DNA of 64,000 nucleotides from Streptomyces megasporus (GTDB lineage: Bacteria > Actinomycetota > Actinomycetes > Streptomycetales > Streptomycetaceae), in NCBI RefSeq assembly GCF_000718985.1, contig NZ_JODL01000002.1, positions 310,001 through 374,000 of the forward strand. Direction: 5' to 3'. Shown piece after piece: positions 38,144 to 46,431 of this stretch. The notes below the pieces were generated by a model, which saw only the letters and a list, made by a program, of their open reading frames with translations, was not told the origin of the DNA and did not search any database. The position numbers and the translations under genes are program-made. Positions within the stretch are counted from its first letter, which is position 1, and each line of letters opens with the position of its first letter.

Positions 38144-38642
38144 CGAGTGGCGGGCGACGCTCCGGGAATTCCAGTCGGAAGCGTGGCGGCTGGAGACCTT
38201 GCCGCAGTACCTCGTCCCCCAGGAGACCGAAGAACTCGAAGCGTTCCGGGCCGGTAAGCGAGTCGACCCGCACACTTACTCATCCGCGTACACCGAGAAT
38301 CTGAAGCGGATACGAGGGGAGGGGAAACGAAAGGGACGAGTGCACATCGTGACCCGTCCGCTTTCCGAGTACCTGCGGTTCGAGTTCTCGCGGTACTACG
38401 CCCCGCATGTGTTGGCCGGCGAGGACATCCGAATTCTCGACGTAACGGACCGGGAGAACCCCCTGCCGGGAGTCCAGGACTTCTGGATGTTCGACCGTTC
38501 GAGGGTCGTCCTCATGCACTACGAGGAAGACGGAACGCAGATCGGCCGGGAGCTGTACGAGGGCGACCCGACGCCGTTCATCGAATACCAGCGGGTCGCG
38601 ATCGCCGAGTCGGTGCCGTTCTTGGAGTACGTGAACGAGTGA
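38127..38642 (+). CDS. DUF6879 family protein
   Basis: A 171-residue soluble protein. The family pattern is visible in FQSEAWRLETLPQYLVPQETEELEAFRAGKR, RVHIVTRPLSEYLRFEFSRYYAPHVLAGEDIRILDVTDREN, VQDFWMFDRSRVVLMHYEEDGTQIGRELYEGDP and YQRVAIAESVPFLEY. DUF6879 genes commonly sit beside XRE/DUF5753 regulators in Streptomyces, as here, where the two overlap by GTGA. Their biochemical role is not established. Confidence 0.8.
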   Translation: MLLDGDEWRATLREFQSEAWRLETLPQYLVPQETEELEAFRAGKRVDPHTYSSAYTENLKRIRGEGKRKGRVHIVTRPLSEYLRFEFSRYYAPHVLAGEDIRILDVTDRENPLPGVQDFWMFDRSRVVLMHYEEDGTQIGRELYEGDPTPFIEYQRVAIAESVPFLEYVNE

Positions 38643-39472
38643 CGTTCGAGCCCGAGCAGCTCGGCCAGTCCGGTCAGGAACTGGCCTCGATGCTCCGAGA
38701 CCTGCGCAAGCGAGCCGGACTCTCCGGGGTTCGGCTCGCCGCGCGCTGCAACATGTCGCAGTCCAAGGTGAGCCGCATCGAGAACGGTAAGGTGCGGCCG
38801 TCCCTTGTCGACGTCGAGCAGATCCTCCGAGCCCTCGATGCGCCACCGAGCATGGTCGCCGAGGTCTTGGCACTCGCCAGGATGGCCAACACGGAGTGGA
38901 GGAACCTGCGGGAGCTGCGCCGTAAAGGGCTCGGGACGAGGCAGACGGAGCTGAAGGCGCTCGAAGCGTCCTCGACGCACATGCGGTACTTTCTGCTCTC
39001 GATGGTTACCGGCCTGCTGGCCACCCCGGAATACGTGCGGGCGAGCCTCGCTCACTCCCCGGCGGACACGAGCAAAGCGATAGCGGGAAAGCTGGAGAGG
39101 CAAGCTGTCCTCTACGACACATCGAAGCAGTTCACGTTCATCCTTACCGAGCAGGCGGTCCGCTGGCCCGTCGTTTCTCCACTGGCGCTGGCTGAACAGA
39201 TGGATCGCCTGGCCTCGCTCACCTACTTGCCGAACGTGCGTATCGGAGTGATCCCGATGGGGACTCCTACTCCCACGAACCCGCTGAACACCTTCACCAT
39301 CTATGACGCATCGCTGGTCACCATCGAGACCTCGGCGGGCAGTCTCGTGCTGCACGACGGCCGAGACATCCAGAGCTACCTGAAGGAGTTCTCCGGGTAC
39401 GAGGAATCCGCCCTATTCGGTGAAGCGGCCAGAGCGAGACTTGCCGAGTGGTCGGCTGCGTGCCGCTCTTGA
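38639..39472 (+). CDS. XRE-family regulator with DUF5753 (Scr1/WhiJ type)
   Basis: A 277-residue regulator. The N-terminal HTH (about 15-65) is ELASMLRDLRKRAGLSGVRLAARCNMSQSKVSRIENGKVRPSLVDVEQIL. The C-terminal DUF5753 domain includes STHMRYFLLSMVTGLLATPEYVRA, RQAVLYDTSKQFTFILTEQAVRW and FTIYDASLVTIETSAGSLVLHD. Such proteins (WhiJ, Scr1) pair with small DUF397 or DUF6879 partners. It overlaps the DUF6879 gene and probably represses its own operon. Confidence 0.9.
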   Translation: MTFEPEQLGQSGQELASMLRDLRKRAGLSGVRLAARCNMSQSKVSRIENGKVRPSLVDVEQILRALDAPPSMVAEVLALARMANTEWRNLRELRRKGLGTRQTELKALEASSTHMRYFLLSMVTGLLATPEYVRASLAHSPADTSKAIAGKLERQAVLYDTSKQFTFILTEQAVRWPVVSPLALAEQMDRLASLTYLPNVRIGVIPMGTPTPTNPLNTFTIYDASLVTIETSAGSLVLHDGRDIQSYLKEFSGYEESALFGEAARARLAEWSAACRS

Positions 39473-39562
39473 TCTTTACCCCACAACGCGACTAAAGCGC
39501 GAACCGGCGCACGTCTCGCGGGAGTATCGCTGCCGCACAGGCAGTCGGCGGAAGGTCGTGCA

Positions 39563-39763
39563 GTGAGCACAAGGAAGACGACGATGGCGGGGCCGGTGAA
39601 CTTGGCACTCCCCCTCCCGCTCCCGGAGCCGGCACCGGGGTGTGATGTGTGCGGGGCACTGGTCAAGCAACGACAGGAAGCGCGCGACAGAGGAGACCTG
39701 TCGGCGGCGACAGACGCCGATGTCGAGATTCGCAACCACCCGCACCGGACGCGGAGGCGCTGA
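39563..39763 (+). CDS. Small hypothetical protein in the element
   Basis: A 66-residue protein with a CDVC pair near residue 27 and basic ends. A GGAAG sits 8 bp before the GTG. No domain is recognised. It is the first of three closely spaced small genes of plasmid-type appearance. Confidence 0.55.
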   Translation: MSTRKTTMAGPVNLALPLPLPEPAPGCDVCGALVKQRQEARDRGDLSAATDADVEIRNHPHRTRRR

Positions 39764-39767
39764 AGCG

Positions 39768-39989
39768 GTGGACATGCAGACATGGCGAGACGCCCGTACG
39801 AGAGCCGTTGAGGCGGCAGAGACTCTCCGGTCGGCACTGGCGGCCCTCGGCCTTCCTGAGAGCGTCTGGGGCTCTGTTCGCCCCACAGTCACCCACAAGG
39901 GTGCGGCGTACGTACACGTGGGCATGGTGCGAGCGGAGGCCGCGGAGCGGATCGCGGAAGCTGTGAGGACCACGGGGAGCCCTCGATGA
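39768..39989 (+). CDS. Small hypothetical protein in the element
   Basis: A 73-residue helical protein (TWRDARTRAVEAAETLRSALAALGLPESVWGSVRPTVTHKGAAYVHVGMVRAEAAERIAEAVR). GGAGG lies 10 bp upstream of the GTG; an ATG two codons later is a possible start. The ATGA overlap with the next gene indicates coupling. Similar short proteins occur on Streptomyces plasmids. The function is unknown. Confidence 0.6.
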   Translation: MDMQTWRDARTRAVEAAETLRSALAALGLPESVWGSVRPTVTHKGAAYVHVGMVRAEAAERIAEAVRTTGSPR

Positions 39990-40207
39990 CCCGCTCCATC
40001 CTTCGGTACGTGACGCACCGGATCACACAGCACCCGGACACGGACGTCACGTACGAGGCCGAGTGTCTGCGGTGCGACTGGAAGGCCGGGCCTTCGGAGG
40101 ACGGGGCAGCCGTCGACCTGGAGTGCATGCGGCACACCGGCAGGGCCGGGCACCAGAGCTTCCGGCGAGTCTGTACATCCCTCGCCCTGGTCGTGCGGAC
40201 TGAGTAG
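39986..40207 (+). CDS. DUF7848-type small protein
   Basis: A 73-residue protein with CLRCDWKAG and a later ECMRHTGRAGHQSFRRV, giving a possible C2-H-type metal site. The pattern resembles DUF7848 proteins from Streptomyces plasmids and prophages. It overlaps the preceding gene by 4 bp. The function is unknown. Confidence 0.65.
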   Translation: MTRSILRYVTHRITQHPDTDVTYEAECLRCDWKAGPSEDGAAVDLECMRHTGRAGHQSFRRVCTSLALVVRTE

Positions 40208-40283
40208 CGGCGACCTGTCCATCTGGACACGGCGCGTTGGCCCAGGCAGGCAAGAGCCCCCGCGTCTTACTTGCCCCATGGGG

Positions 40284-40300
40284 TGGGGGGTGACCCCCCA
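40284..40300. repeat. Short GC hairpin TGGGGGG/CCCCCCA
   Basis: A 7-bp stem with a 3-nt loop after the small-gene cluster and before the restriction-modification promoter. It may be a weak terminator; no T tract follows. Confidence 0.45.
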
Positions 40301-40359
40301 GAGGGGAACTGGGGATCGCCAGGTCATAGCAGCCGAGATTCCGCCACGGTTTCCAGGTC

Positions 40360-40409
40360 GATCAGAACTCTCTGATCAGGACTTGGATCACGCTCTTGAG
40401 CAGTAGAGT
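40360..40409 (+). promoter_or_regulatory. Candidate promoter and operator of the restriction-modification gene
   Basis: The dyad GATCAGA-ACTC-TCTGATC (40360-40377) lies just upstream of a -10-like TAGAGT (40404-40409), which fits the actinobacterial TAGRRT form. No strong -35 is visible. Transcription would start about 55 bp before the GTG used here. The dyad could bind a repressor controlling the enzyme. Confidence 0.45.
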
Positions 40410-40471
40410 TGTCAGGCTGTTTGGGGTGGAATACCGGGCGCGCGGACACGCGCGCCGCTGACTGTGATGGG

Positions 40472-43400
40472 GTGCGGAGCGAGTTGGCTACGGCTACGAC
40501 GACGGTGCACGACGTACTCAGGGCGATCCGTAACGGAGCCACCGGGAACAGGGACCGCGGTACCCGCTTCGAGGAGCTCATGGTCCAGTACCTGAGCACC
40601 GACCCGCAGTGGACCGAGCAGTTCACCCGAGTGTGGATGTGGGCCGACTGGCCGGGTGCGGAGCAGGACAAGCGCGACACCGGTATCGACCTGGTCGCGC
40701 AGGACCGGGAGACTGGCGGTTTCTGTGCCATCCAGTGCAAGTTCTACGAGCCGCACCACACGGTTCGCAAGGAGGACATCGACTCCTTCTTCACGGCCTC
40801 CGGCAAGGGCGTCTTCACTCGCAGGATGATCATCTCCACGACGGACAAGTGGAGCGTCCATGCGGAAGAGGCACTGGACGACCAGCAGATTCCGGTCACC
40901 CGGATAGGGCTGTCCGACATCGCGAACAGCCCGGTCGAGTGGCACCTGCCCGCGGAGGGCATCGACCACGAAGTTCAGATGACGCTGCGGGAGAAGAAGA
41001 GCCCGCGTCCGCACCAGAAGGCGGCGATCGACGATGTCTTCGCCGGCTTCACCAAGCAGAACCGCGGCAAGCTCATCATGGCCTGCGGTACCGGCAAGAC
41101 CTTCACCAGCCTGAAGATCGCCGAGCGGTTGCAGCAGGAGCGTGCCGAGGCCGGTCAGGGCGAGCACACCACTGTCCTGTTCCTGGTGCCCTCCATCGCC
41201 CTGCTCTCGCAGTCACTGCGTGAGTGGTCGTACGAGGCCGAGGTTCCGCTCCGCGCTTTCGCCGTCTGCTCCGACGCCCAGGTCGGCAAGCAGAAGGCTC
41301 AGGGTGACGACAAGGACATGTCCACCCACGACCTCGCTCTGCCGGCCACCACCGACCCGGACCGGCTGGTCGCGCAGATGGCCAGCGTCGAGGCCGTCCC
41401 CGGCCTGACGGTGGTGTTCTCCACCTACCAGTCGATCGCCACGGTCTCCGCCGCCCAGAAGAAGGGTCTGCCCCGGTTCGACCTGATCCTCTGCGACGAG
41501 GCTCACCGCACCACTGGCGTCACCCTGTCCGGCCATGACGAGTCCGCGTTCGTCCGCGTCCACGACGACAGCTTCATCGGCGCCGACCGCCGCCTGTACA
41601 TGACCGCCACCCCGCGCGTGTACAGCGACGACACCAAGCAGGAAGCCAAGGGCGCCTCCGCGGCCGTCGCCTCGATGGACGACGAGACCAAGTACGGTCC
41701 TGAGTTCCACCGCCTCGGCTTCGGCAAGGCCGTGGAGCAGGGGCTGCTCACCGACTACAAGGTCCTTATCCTCACGATCGACGAGGGTGTGGTCGCTAAG
41801 ACCCTCCAAGAGGGTTTCGCCGGCGGCGACTCCGAACTGCGGCTCGACGACGCAGCTAAGATCATCGGCTGCTGGAACGCCTTGGCCAAGCGCACCGGCA
41901 CCTTCGCTGATGGTTCCGGGTTTGGCAAGGACGAAGCACCGATGAAGCGGGCCGTCGCGTTCTCCCGCTCCATCGCCGACTCCAAGGCCATCATGGAGCG
42001 GTTCAACGAGGTCGTTGACGCGTATGACGACGCTGATGACGACGTGTTGCACTGCGAGGTTGAACACGTCGACGGTACGTTCAACACCCTGCGGCGTAAC
42101 CAGCTCCTTGACTGGCTCAAGCAGGACCCTGGCCAGAACAACGCCCGCATCCTGTCTAACGCCCGTTGCCTGTCCGAAGGTGTGGACGTTCCGAGCCTCG
42201 ACGCGGTGTTGTTCCTCAACCCGCGCAACTCCGTCGTGGATGTCGTCCAGTCTGTTGGACGTGTCATGCGCGTGGCGCCGGGTAAGAACTACGGCTATAT
42301 AATCCTGCCCGTCGCTGTCCCCGCGGGTGTCTCACCGGAGAAGGCCCTTGCGGACAACCAGCGCTTCAAGACCGTCTGGCAGGTCCTCCAGGCCCTCCGC
42401 GCCCACGACGACCGCTTCAACGCGACCGTCAACCAAATCGAGCTGAACAAGAAGAAGCCCGACATCATCGGCCACGGTCACATCGGTGCCGGCGATGAGG
42501 AGGTCGGCGATAGGGACGGATCCAGTACCGCAGACAGCGCCAAGGCTGCCAAGGAGCAGGAAGCCCAGAACGCTCAGCATGTTCAGGACGCCTTGTTCTC
42601 CGTAAGCGACTGGCGCGAAGCGATCTACGCTCGCATCGTCGACAAGGTCGGCGAGCGCCACTACTGGGAAGACTGGGCAAAGGACATCGCCCAGATCGCC
42701 GACCGGCACGTCACCCGTATCAAGGCTGCCCTGAACATCCCAGAGAAGCAGGCTGCTTTCCAAGAGTTTGTCGCTGAGTTGCGCGCCACCATAAACCCCG
42801 GTGTCACCGACTCCAGCGCCATCGACATGCTGGCGCAGCACATCATCACTAAGCCGGTGTTCGACGCGCTCTTCAAGGACTACGCCTTCACCGAACACAA
42901 CCCGGTCTCCAAGGCGATGCAGCGCATGCTTGATGTCCTCGACGACCAGGGCTTGGACGCCGAGGTCAAGACACTGGAGGACTTTTACCACTCGGTGCGC
43001 GTCCGCGCTGAAGGCATCGACAACCACGAAGGCCGCCAGCACGTCATCGTCGAGCTGTACAACAAGTTCTTCAAGACTGCTTTGCCTAAGACCGCTGACG
43101 CGCTCGGCATCGTCTACACCCCGGTAGAAGTCGTCGACTTCATCCTGCGATCTACCGAGCAGGCCCTGACTAAGCATCTCGGCCGCTCACTGACCGACGA
43201 GGGCGTCCACGTCATCGACCCGTTCACCGGGACTGGCACCTTCCCGGTGCGGCTGCTGCAGTCCGGCCTTATCAAGCCGGAGGACCTAGCACGCAAGTAT
43301 GGTGAGGAGCTGCACGCAAACGAGATCGTGCTACTCGCCTACTACATCGCGGCGATCAACATCGAAGCGGCCTACGCCGACCTCGCTGGCGAGAAGGACG

Positions 43401-45376
43401 CCTATGTGCCCTTTGAAGGCATCGTACTGGCTGACACCTTCCAGCTTGCCGAAGGCGGTGCTGCGAAGCTTGATGGTTTGGACGTGTTGGAAGGAAACAG
43501 TGAGCGGGCGAAGCGGCAGCAAAGGCAGAGGATCACTGTCGTGGTCGGCAACCCGCCGTACTCTGTGGGGCAGGACAGCGCAAACGATAACAACCAGAAT
43601 TTGAAGTATGAGACGTTGGATGAGCGCATCTCGAAAACCTATGTTGCTCAGTCCAGTGCGAAACTAAAGACTTCCCTCTACGATTCATACGTTCGCGCCA
43701 TTCGCTGGGCATCAGATCGAATCAAGGATGAAGGAGTCGTCGCCTTCGTCTCGAACGGCGGCTACATCGACGGAAATACAGCGGACGGCCTGCGAAAATC
43801 TCTAACCGATGAGTTCGATGCGATCTACTGCTACAACCTGCGCGGTAATCAGCGCACCTCCGGGGAGCTATCCCGTAGGGAAGGTGGCAAGATCTTCGCC
43901 TCGGGCAGTCGCAACACTGTTGCTATCCTGATCTTGGTAAAGGGCGGACTGGGTAGCGTCTCCGCGAAGAGTTGCGAACTGTACTATCGCGATATTGGTG
44001 ACTATCTAAGCCGTGAGGACAAGCTCCGCATTCTCGACTCGCAAAGTCTGAACACCGTGAACTGGGAGCGAATCAAGCCGAACGCGGATGGGGACTGGAT
44101 CAACCAGCGCGACGAGCGCTTCTCGACCTTCCAAGCCATTAGTAGGAGCGGCAAGGATGGCGAGGCGGGGGGAATCTTTTCCCTGCACTCCAGTGGGATT
44201 AATTCCGCTCGTGACTCTTGGGTTTATAACTTCTCTAAGGGGCGCCTTGAGGAGAACATGGAATCCATGATCGATTTCTATAACGATCAAGTCGTTGGTT
44301 TTGCGGAGCACTGTGCCGCTCGCGGCATCGCTGCACCTCGACCTGCGGACGTGGATCATTACATCGATCTGGATCCGAAGAAAATTAGCTGGGACCGGGC
44401 CGATAAGGCGAGGATCGCGAAGGGGGAACGGTATGTATTCCGGGTGGACAGGATATTCTCGTCGTCCTATCGCCCCTTCACGCGCCAGCATGTTTACTTT
44501 GACCGGAAGCTCAATAATACGGTTTATCAACTTGATCACCTGTTCCCGACACCCCTACATCGCAACTTTGGGTTCTACATCACAGGAACTGGTGCTGACG
44601 AGCCGTTCTCTTTGCTGATGGTGGATGGCGTACCGGACAGGCATGCAGTCGGAACTAAAAGCGTCGGCCCGCACTTCGCTCGCTACACATACCGAAAGCT
44701 GGCTGTTGAGGGCGGATTTGATTTCGATGAAGATGGCGGAGGCTATGAGCGCGTTGATAACGTCACTGATGCAGCCTTGACTGACTACCGTAAGGCGTAC
44801 ACCGGGTCAGCCATTACTAAGGACGACATCTTCTACTACACCTACGGCCTGCTCCACTCCTCGGAGTACCGCGAGCGTTTTGCTGCGGACCTGAAAAAGT
44901 CCCTGCCGCGCATCCCGAAAGTCCGGGACTTCCAGGGTTTCGCTGAGGCTGGCCGTAAGCTTGCTGACCTGCACCTGGGGTACGAGCAGGCCGAGCCGTA
45001 CAAGGGCATCGTCGAGACGGTGACCGGCGACGCATCCGCCACGCCTCCCAGCGAGCTGTACCGGGTTGCCAAGATGAAGATCCCGAAGGTCAAAGGGCAG
45101 GCCGACCGGTCGACGATCGTCTACAACACTCGGGTCAAGCTGACCAACATCCCCGAGGAGGCGTACCGCTACCAGCTTGGTGCTCGCTCCGCGATCGAGT
45201 GGATCATCGACCGTTATCAGGTCAAGGTGGACAAGGCATCGGGGATCGTCAACGATCCCAACGACTGGTCTGACAACCCGCGCTACATCATCGACCTGCT
45301 CAAGCGGATCGTCACGGTCAGCTTGGAGACGATGAAGATCGTGGACAGCCTCCCCGCGCTCGACATCTTGGAGTAG
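40472..45376 (+). CDS. Type ISP restriction-modification enzyme (nuclease-helicase-methyltransferase)
   Basis: A 1,634-residue single-chain restriction-modification enzyme of the LlaBIII/LlaGI type. Domains in order: an Mrr-like PD-(D/E)xK nuclease (D72 in GIDLVAQ, QCK at 88-90); an SF2 translocase with Walker A ACGTGKT (about 205-211), DEAH (343-346), YMTATPR and QSVGRVMR; a coupler; an N6-adenine methyltransferase with motif I DPFTGTGTF (about 916) and NPPY (1027-1030); and a C-terminal target-recognition region. Such enzymes methylate one strand of an asymmetric site and cleave after translocation and head-on collision. All motifs are intact. The GTG start is uncertain; a TTG at 40484 is an alternative. 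GC content falls in the 43.6-44.8 kb part. Confidence 0.92.
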   Translation: MRSELATATTTVHDVLRAIRNGATGNRDRGTRFEELMVQYLSTDPQWTEQFTRVWMWADWPGAEQDKRDTGIDLVAQDRETGGFCAIQCKFYEPHHTVRKEDIDSFFTASGKGVFTRRMIISTTDKWSVHAEEALDDQQIPVTRIGLSDIANSPVEWHLPAEGIDHEVQMTLREKKSPRPHQKAAIDDVFAGFTKQNRGKLIMACGTGKTFTSLKIAERLQQERAEAGQGEHTTVLFLVPSIALLSQSLREWSYEAEVPLRAFAVCSDAQVGKQKAQGDDKDMSTHDLALPATTDPDRLVAQMASVEAVPGLTVVFSTYQSIATVSAAQKKGLPRFDLILCDEAHRTTGVTLSGHDESAFVRVHDDSFIGADRRLYMTATPRVYSDDTKQEAKGASAAVASMDDETKYGPEFHRLGFGKAVEQGLLTDYKVLILTIDEGVVAKTLQEGFAGGDSELRLDDAAKIIGCWNALAKRTGTFADGSGFGKDEAPMKRAVAFSRSIADSKAIMERFNEVVDAYDDADDDVLHCEVEHVDGTFNTLRRNQLLDWLKQDPGQNNARILSNARCLSEGVDVPSLDAVLFLNPRNSVVDVVQSVGRVMRVAPGKNYGYIILPVAVPAGVSPEKALADNQRFKTVWQVLQALRAHDDRFNATVNQIELNKKKPDIIGHGHIGAGDEEVGDRDGSSTADSAKAAKEQEAQNAQHVQDALFSVSDWREAIYARIVDKVGERHYWEDWAKDIAQIADRHVTRIKAALNIPEKQAAFQEFVAELRATINPGVTDSSAIDMLAQHIITKPVFDALFKDYAFTEHNPVSKAMQRMLDVLDDQGLDAEVKTLEDFYHSVRVRAEGIDNHEGRQHVIVELYNKFFKTALPKTADALGIVYTPVEVVDFILRSTEQALTKHLGRSLTDEGVHVIDPFTGTGTFPVRLLQSGLIKPEDLARKYGEELHANEIVLLAYYIAAINIEAAYADLAGEKDAYVPFEGIVLADTFQLAEGGAAKLDGLDVLEGNSERAKRQQRQRITVVVGNPPYSVGQDSANDNNQNLKYETLDERISKTYVAQSSAKLKTSLYDSYVRAIRWASDRIKDEGVVAFVSNGGYIDGNTADGLRKSLTDEFDAIYCYNLRGNQRTSGELSRREGGKIFASGSRNTVAILILVKGGLGSVSAKSCELYYRDIGDYLSREDKLRILDSQSLNTVNWERIKPNADGDWINQRDERFSTFQAISRSGKDGEAGGIFSLHSSGINSARDSWVYNFSKGRLEENMESMIDFYNDQVVGFAEHCAARGIAAPRPADVDHYIDLDPKKISWDRADKARIAKGERYVFRVDRIFSSSYRPFTRQHVYFDRKLNNTVYQLDHLFPTPLHRNFGFYITGTGADEPFSLLMVDGVPDRHAVGTKSVGPHFARYTYRKLAVEGGFDFDEDGGGYERVDNVTDAALTDYRKAYTGSAITKDDIFYYTYGLLHSSEYRERFAADLKKSLPRIPKVRDFQGFAEAGRKLADLHLGYEQAEPYKGIVETVTGDASATPPSELYRVAKMKIPKVKGQADRSTIVYNTRVKLTNIPEEAYRYQLGARSAIEWIIDRYQVKVDKASGIVNDPNDWSDNPRYIIDLLKRIVTVSLETMKIVDSLPALDILE

Positions 45377-45844
45377 AGCTGAGTACCGACGAGTTGACTG
45401 GAGGATGCTCCACAGTCCTGGTAGCGACGGCGAAGCGATGCGAGCAGGAGGCCGCGTAGCGGCTCCCGCTATGGCGGCGCCTTACACAGCGTGGCCCTCC
45501 AGGGGCGATGGCGTCTTTCGGAGTGCTGTAGCTGACCTTGGCCGGTAAGTGCGCTCTGTCAGTGCCTCTGTGTGCCCCGGCTGCCGGCGGATGCTCCGTT
45601 ACACCACACCAAGGGACATGACTGCGGGGTAGGCCGAGTAGCCGTGCGAGGCACGCTCAAGGCCGGTTCGACAGCCGATCAGCCGCCGACGGTACGAGTG
45701 AGTCATCGTCGGCGGCTGTTTCGTTTGCTCCTGCGCTGATTAATGATTAGTTGATTTCGCTCTCCTCCCTGCAGGTCAGGAGGTACTCTCCGAGCTAATG
45801 CGTGATGCTGGGTCGCGCGCTTGCGTGTAGGCAGGAGAAGGTAG
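45377..45844 (+). other. 468-bp spacer after the restriction-modification gene
   Basis: No gene of useful length is supported. It contains a hairpin near 45447-45466 (GGAG-G-CCGC, GTA loop, GCGG-CTCC), several GC-rich short repeats and the terminator at 45681. AGGAGAAG near 45834 is the ribosome site for the microprotein downstream. A promoter for that gene is expected after the terminator, in an AT-rich patch near 45737-45765. Confidence 0.5.
45681..45717 (+). terminator. Intrinsic terminator
   Basis: An 11-bp stem (AGCCGCCGACG / CGTCGGCGGCT) with a 15-nt loop, followed by GTTTCGTTT. It lies 300 bp after the restriction-modification stop and before the microprotein gene. Confidence 0.85.
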
Positions 45845-45964
45845 ATGGCCAAGGGGCATAAGTGCCCGGTGTGCGGCACGCACACGGTGCACCCGATGAG
45901 CACCAACCGCATGAGGTGCTCCCAGTGCAAGTCGGTCTTCGACAAGACGATCTTCGGCAGCTAG
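45845..45964 (+). CDS. 39-residue zinc-ribbon microprotein
   Basis: A very short ORF with good signs of being real. ATG is preceded by AGGAGAAGG. The protein has two CxxC pairs, CPVC (7-10) and CSQC (25-28), separated by 14 residues, and basic residues around them (MAKGHKCPVCGTHTVHP, then TNRMRCSQCKSVFDKTIFGS). This is a rubredoxin-like zinc ribbon. It is followed by the hairpin array. Role unknown; nucleic-acid binding is plausible. Confidence 0.7.
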   Translation: MAKGHKCPVCGTHTVHPMSTNRMRCSQCKSVFDKTIFGS

Positions 45965-46068
45965 CACAAGGGGCCGTCATCGCCAGTTGTAGGGGGCTAC
46001 CCCAGCGGCAAGTGGGTGCGGTAGCGCCCCCATGTCCTGCTCGTTGGGAGGCCGCTGGCGGCTTAGCT

Positions 46069-46426
46069 TGCCGTTGTGGCGGCCTTCCGGCCGCCCCTGT
46101 CGCTGGCCTACTTGCAGGAGCCCATGCAGGAGGGGCGCTGCCGCGCCCCTCATCTGTTTGCCGTTGAGATAAGCGGCTTGGCCCTGTCGGCCCCGTAAGG
46201 GGCCGCACCGCTCTTGGCCTTTGCCCTCGGAGCTGGCCTTCGGCCAGCCCCGCTCTTTCCTGCCGTTGAGCCTACGGCTGACGGCCGCGGGAGCGGCCGA
46301 CTGTCTAGGTCAGCACGTACTTGTATCTCTGCCTGCGCAAGCGCAGAGCGGAGCGAGGCTTGCCGAGCGGAGCGAGGTAGACGGTGGTGGTGACACTCTC
46401 TATAAGGGGACTGGGCCACCACCACC
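46069..46426 (+). repeat. Dense hairpin and direct-repeat array, candidate origin or structured RNA
   Basis: At least six perfect short stems in 350 bp: GGCGGCC/GGCCGCC (46078-46095), AGGGGCGC/GCGCCCCT (46131-46150), CGGCCCC/GGGGCCG (46188-46205), GCTGGCC/GGCCAGC (46232-46248), GGCCGC/GCGGCC (46283-46298) and GGTGGTGGTG/CACCACCACC (46383-46426). Direct repeats are TGCCGTTG at 46069, 46159 and 46261, CCCTGTCG at 46095 and 46182, and GAGCGGAGCGAGG at 46346 and 46365. The stretch encodes no convincing protein and abuts a RepA-like ATPase gene. Iteron-like spacing suggests a replication or transfer origin, or a folded RNA. Confidence 0.6.
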
Positions 46427-46431
46427 AGAGG

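Noticed and set aside
40284..40300. A terminator for the small-gene cluster.
   Set aside because: The stem is short, the loop is 3 nt and there is no T tract, so it is recorded only as a repeat.
45862..46425. Several short open frames through the hairpin array (e.g. 45862-46167, 46150-46425).
   Set aside because: They cross the stems, lack ribosome sites and are low-complexity; the only credible ORF there is the 39-residue zinc ribbon ending at 45964.
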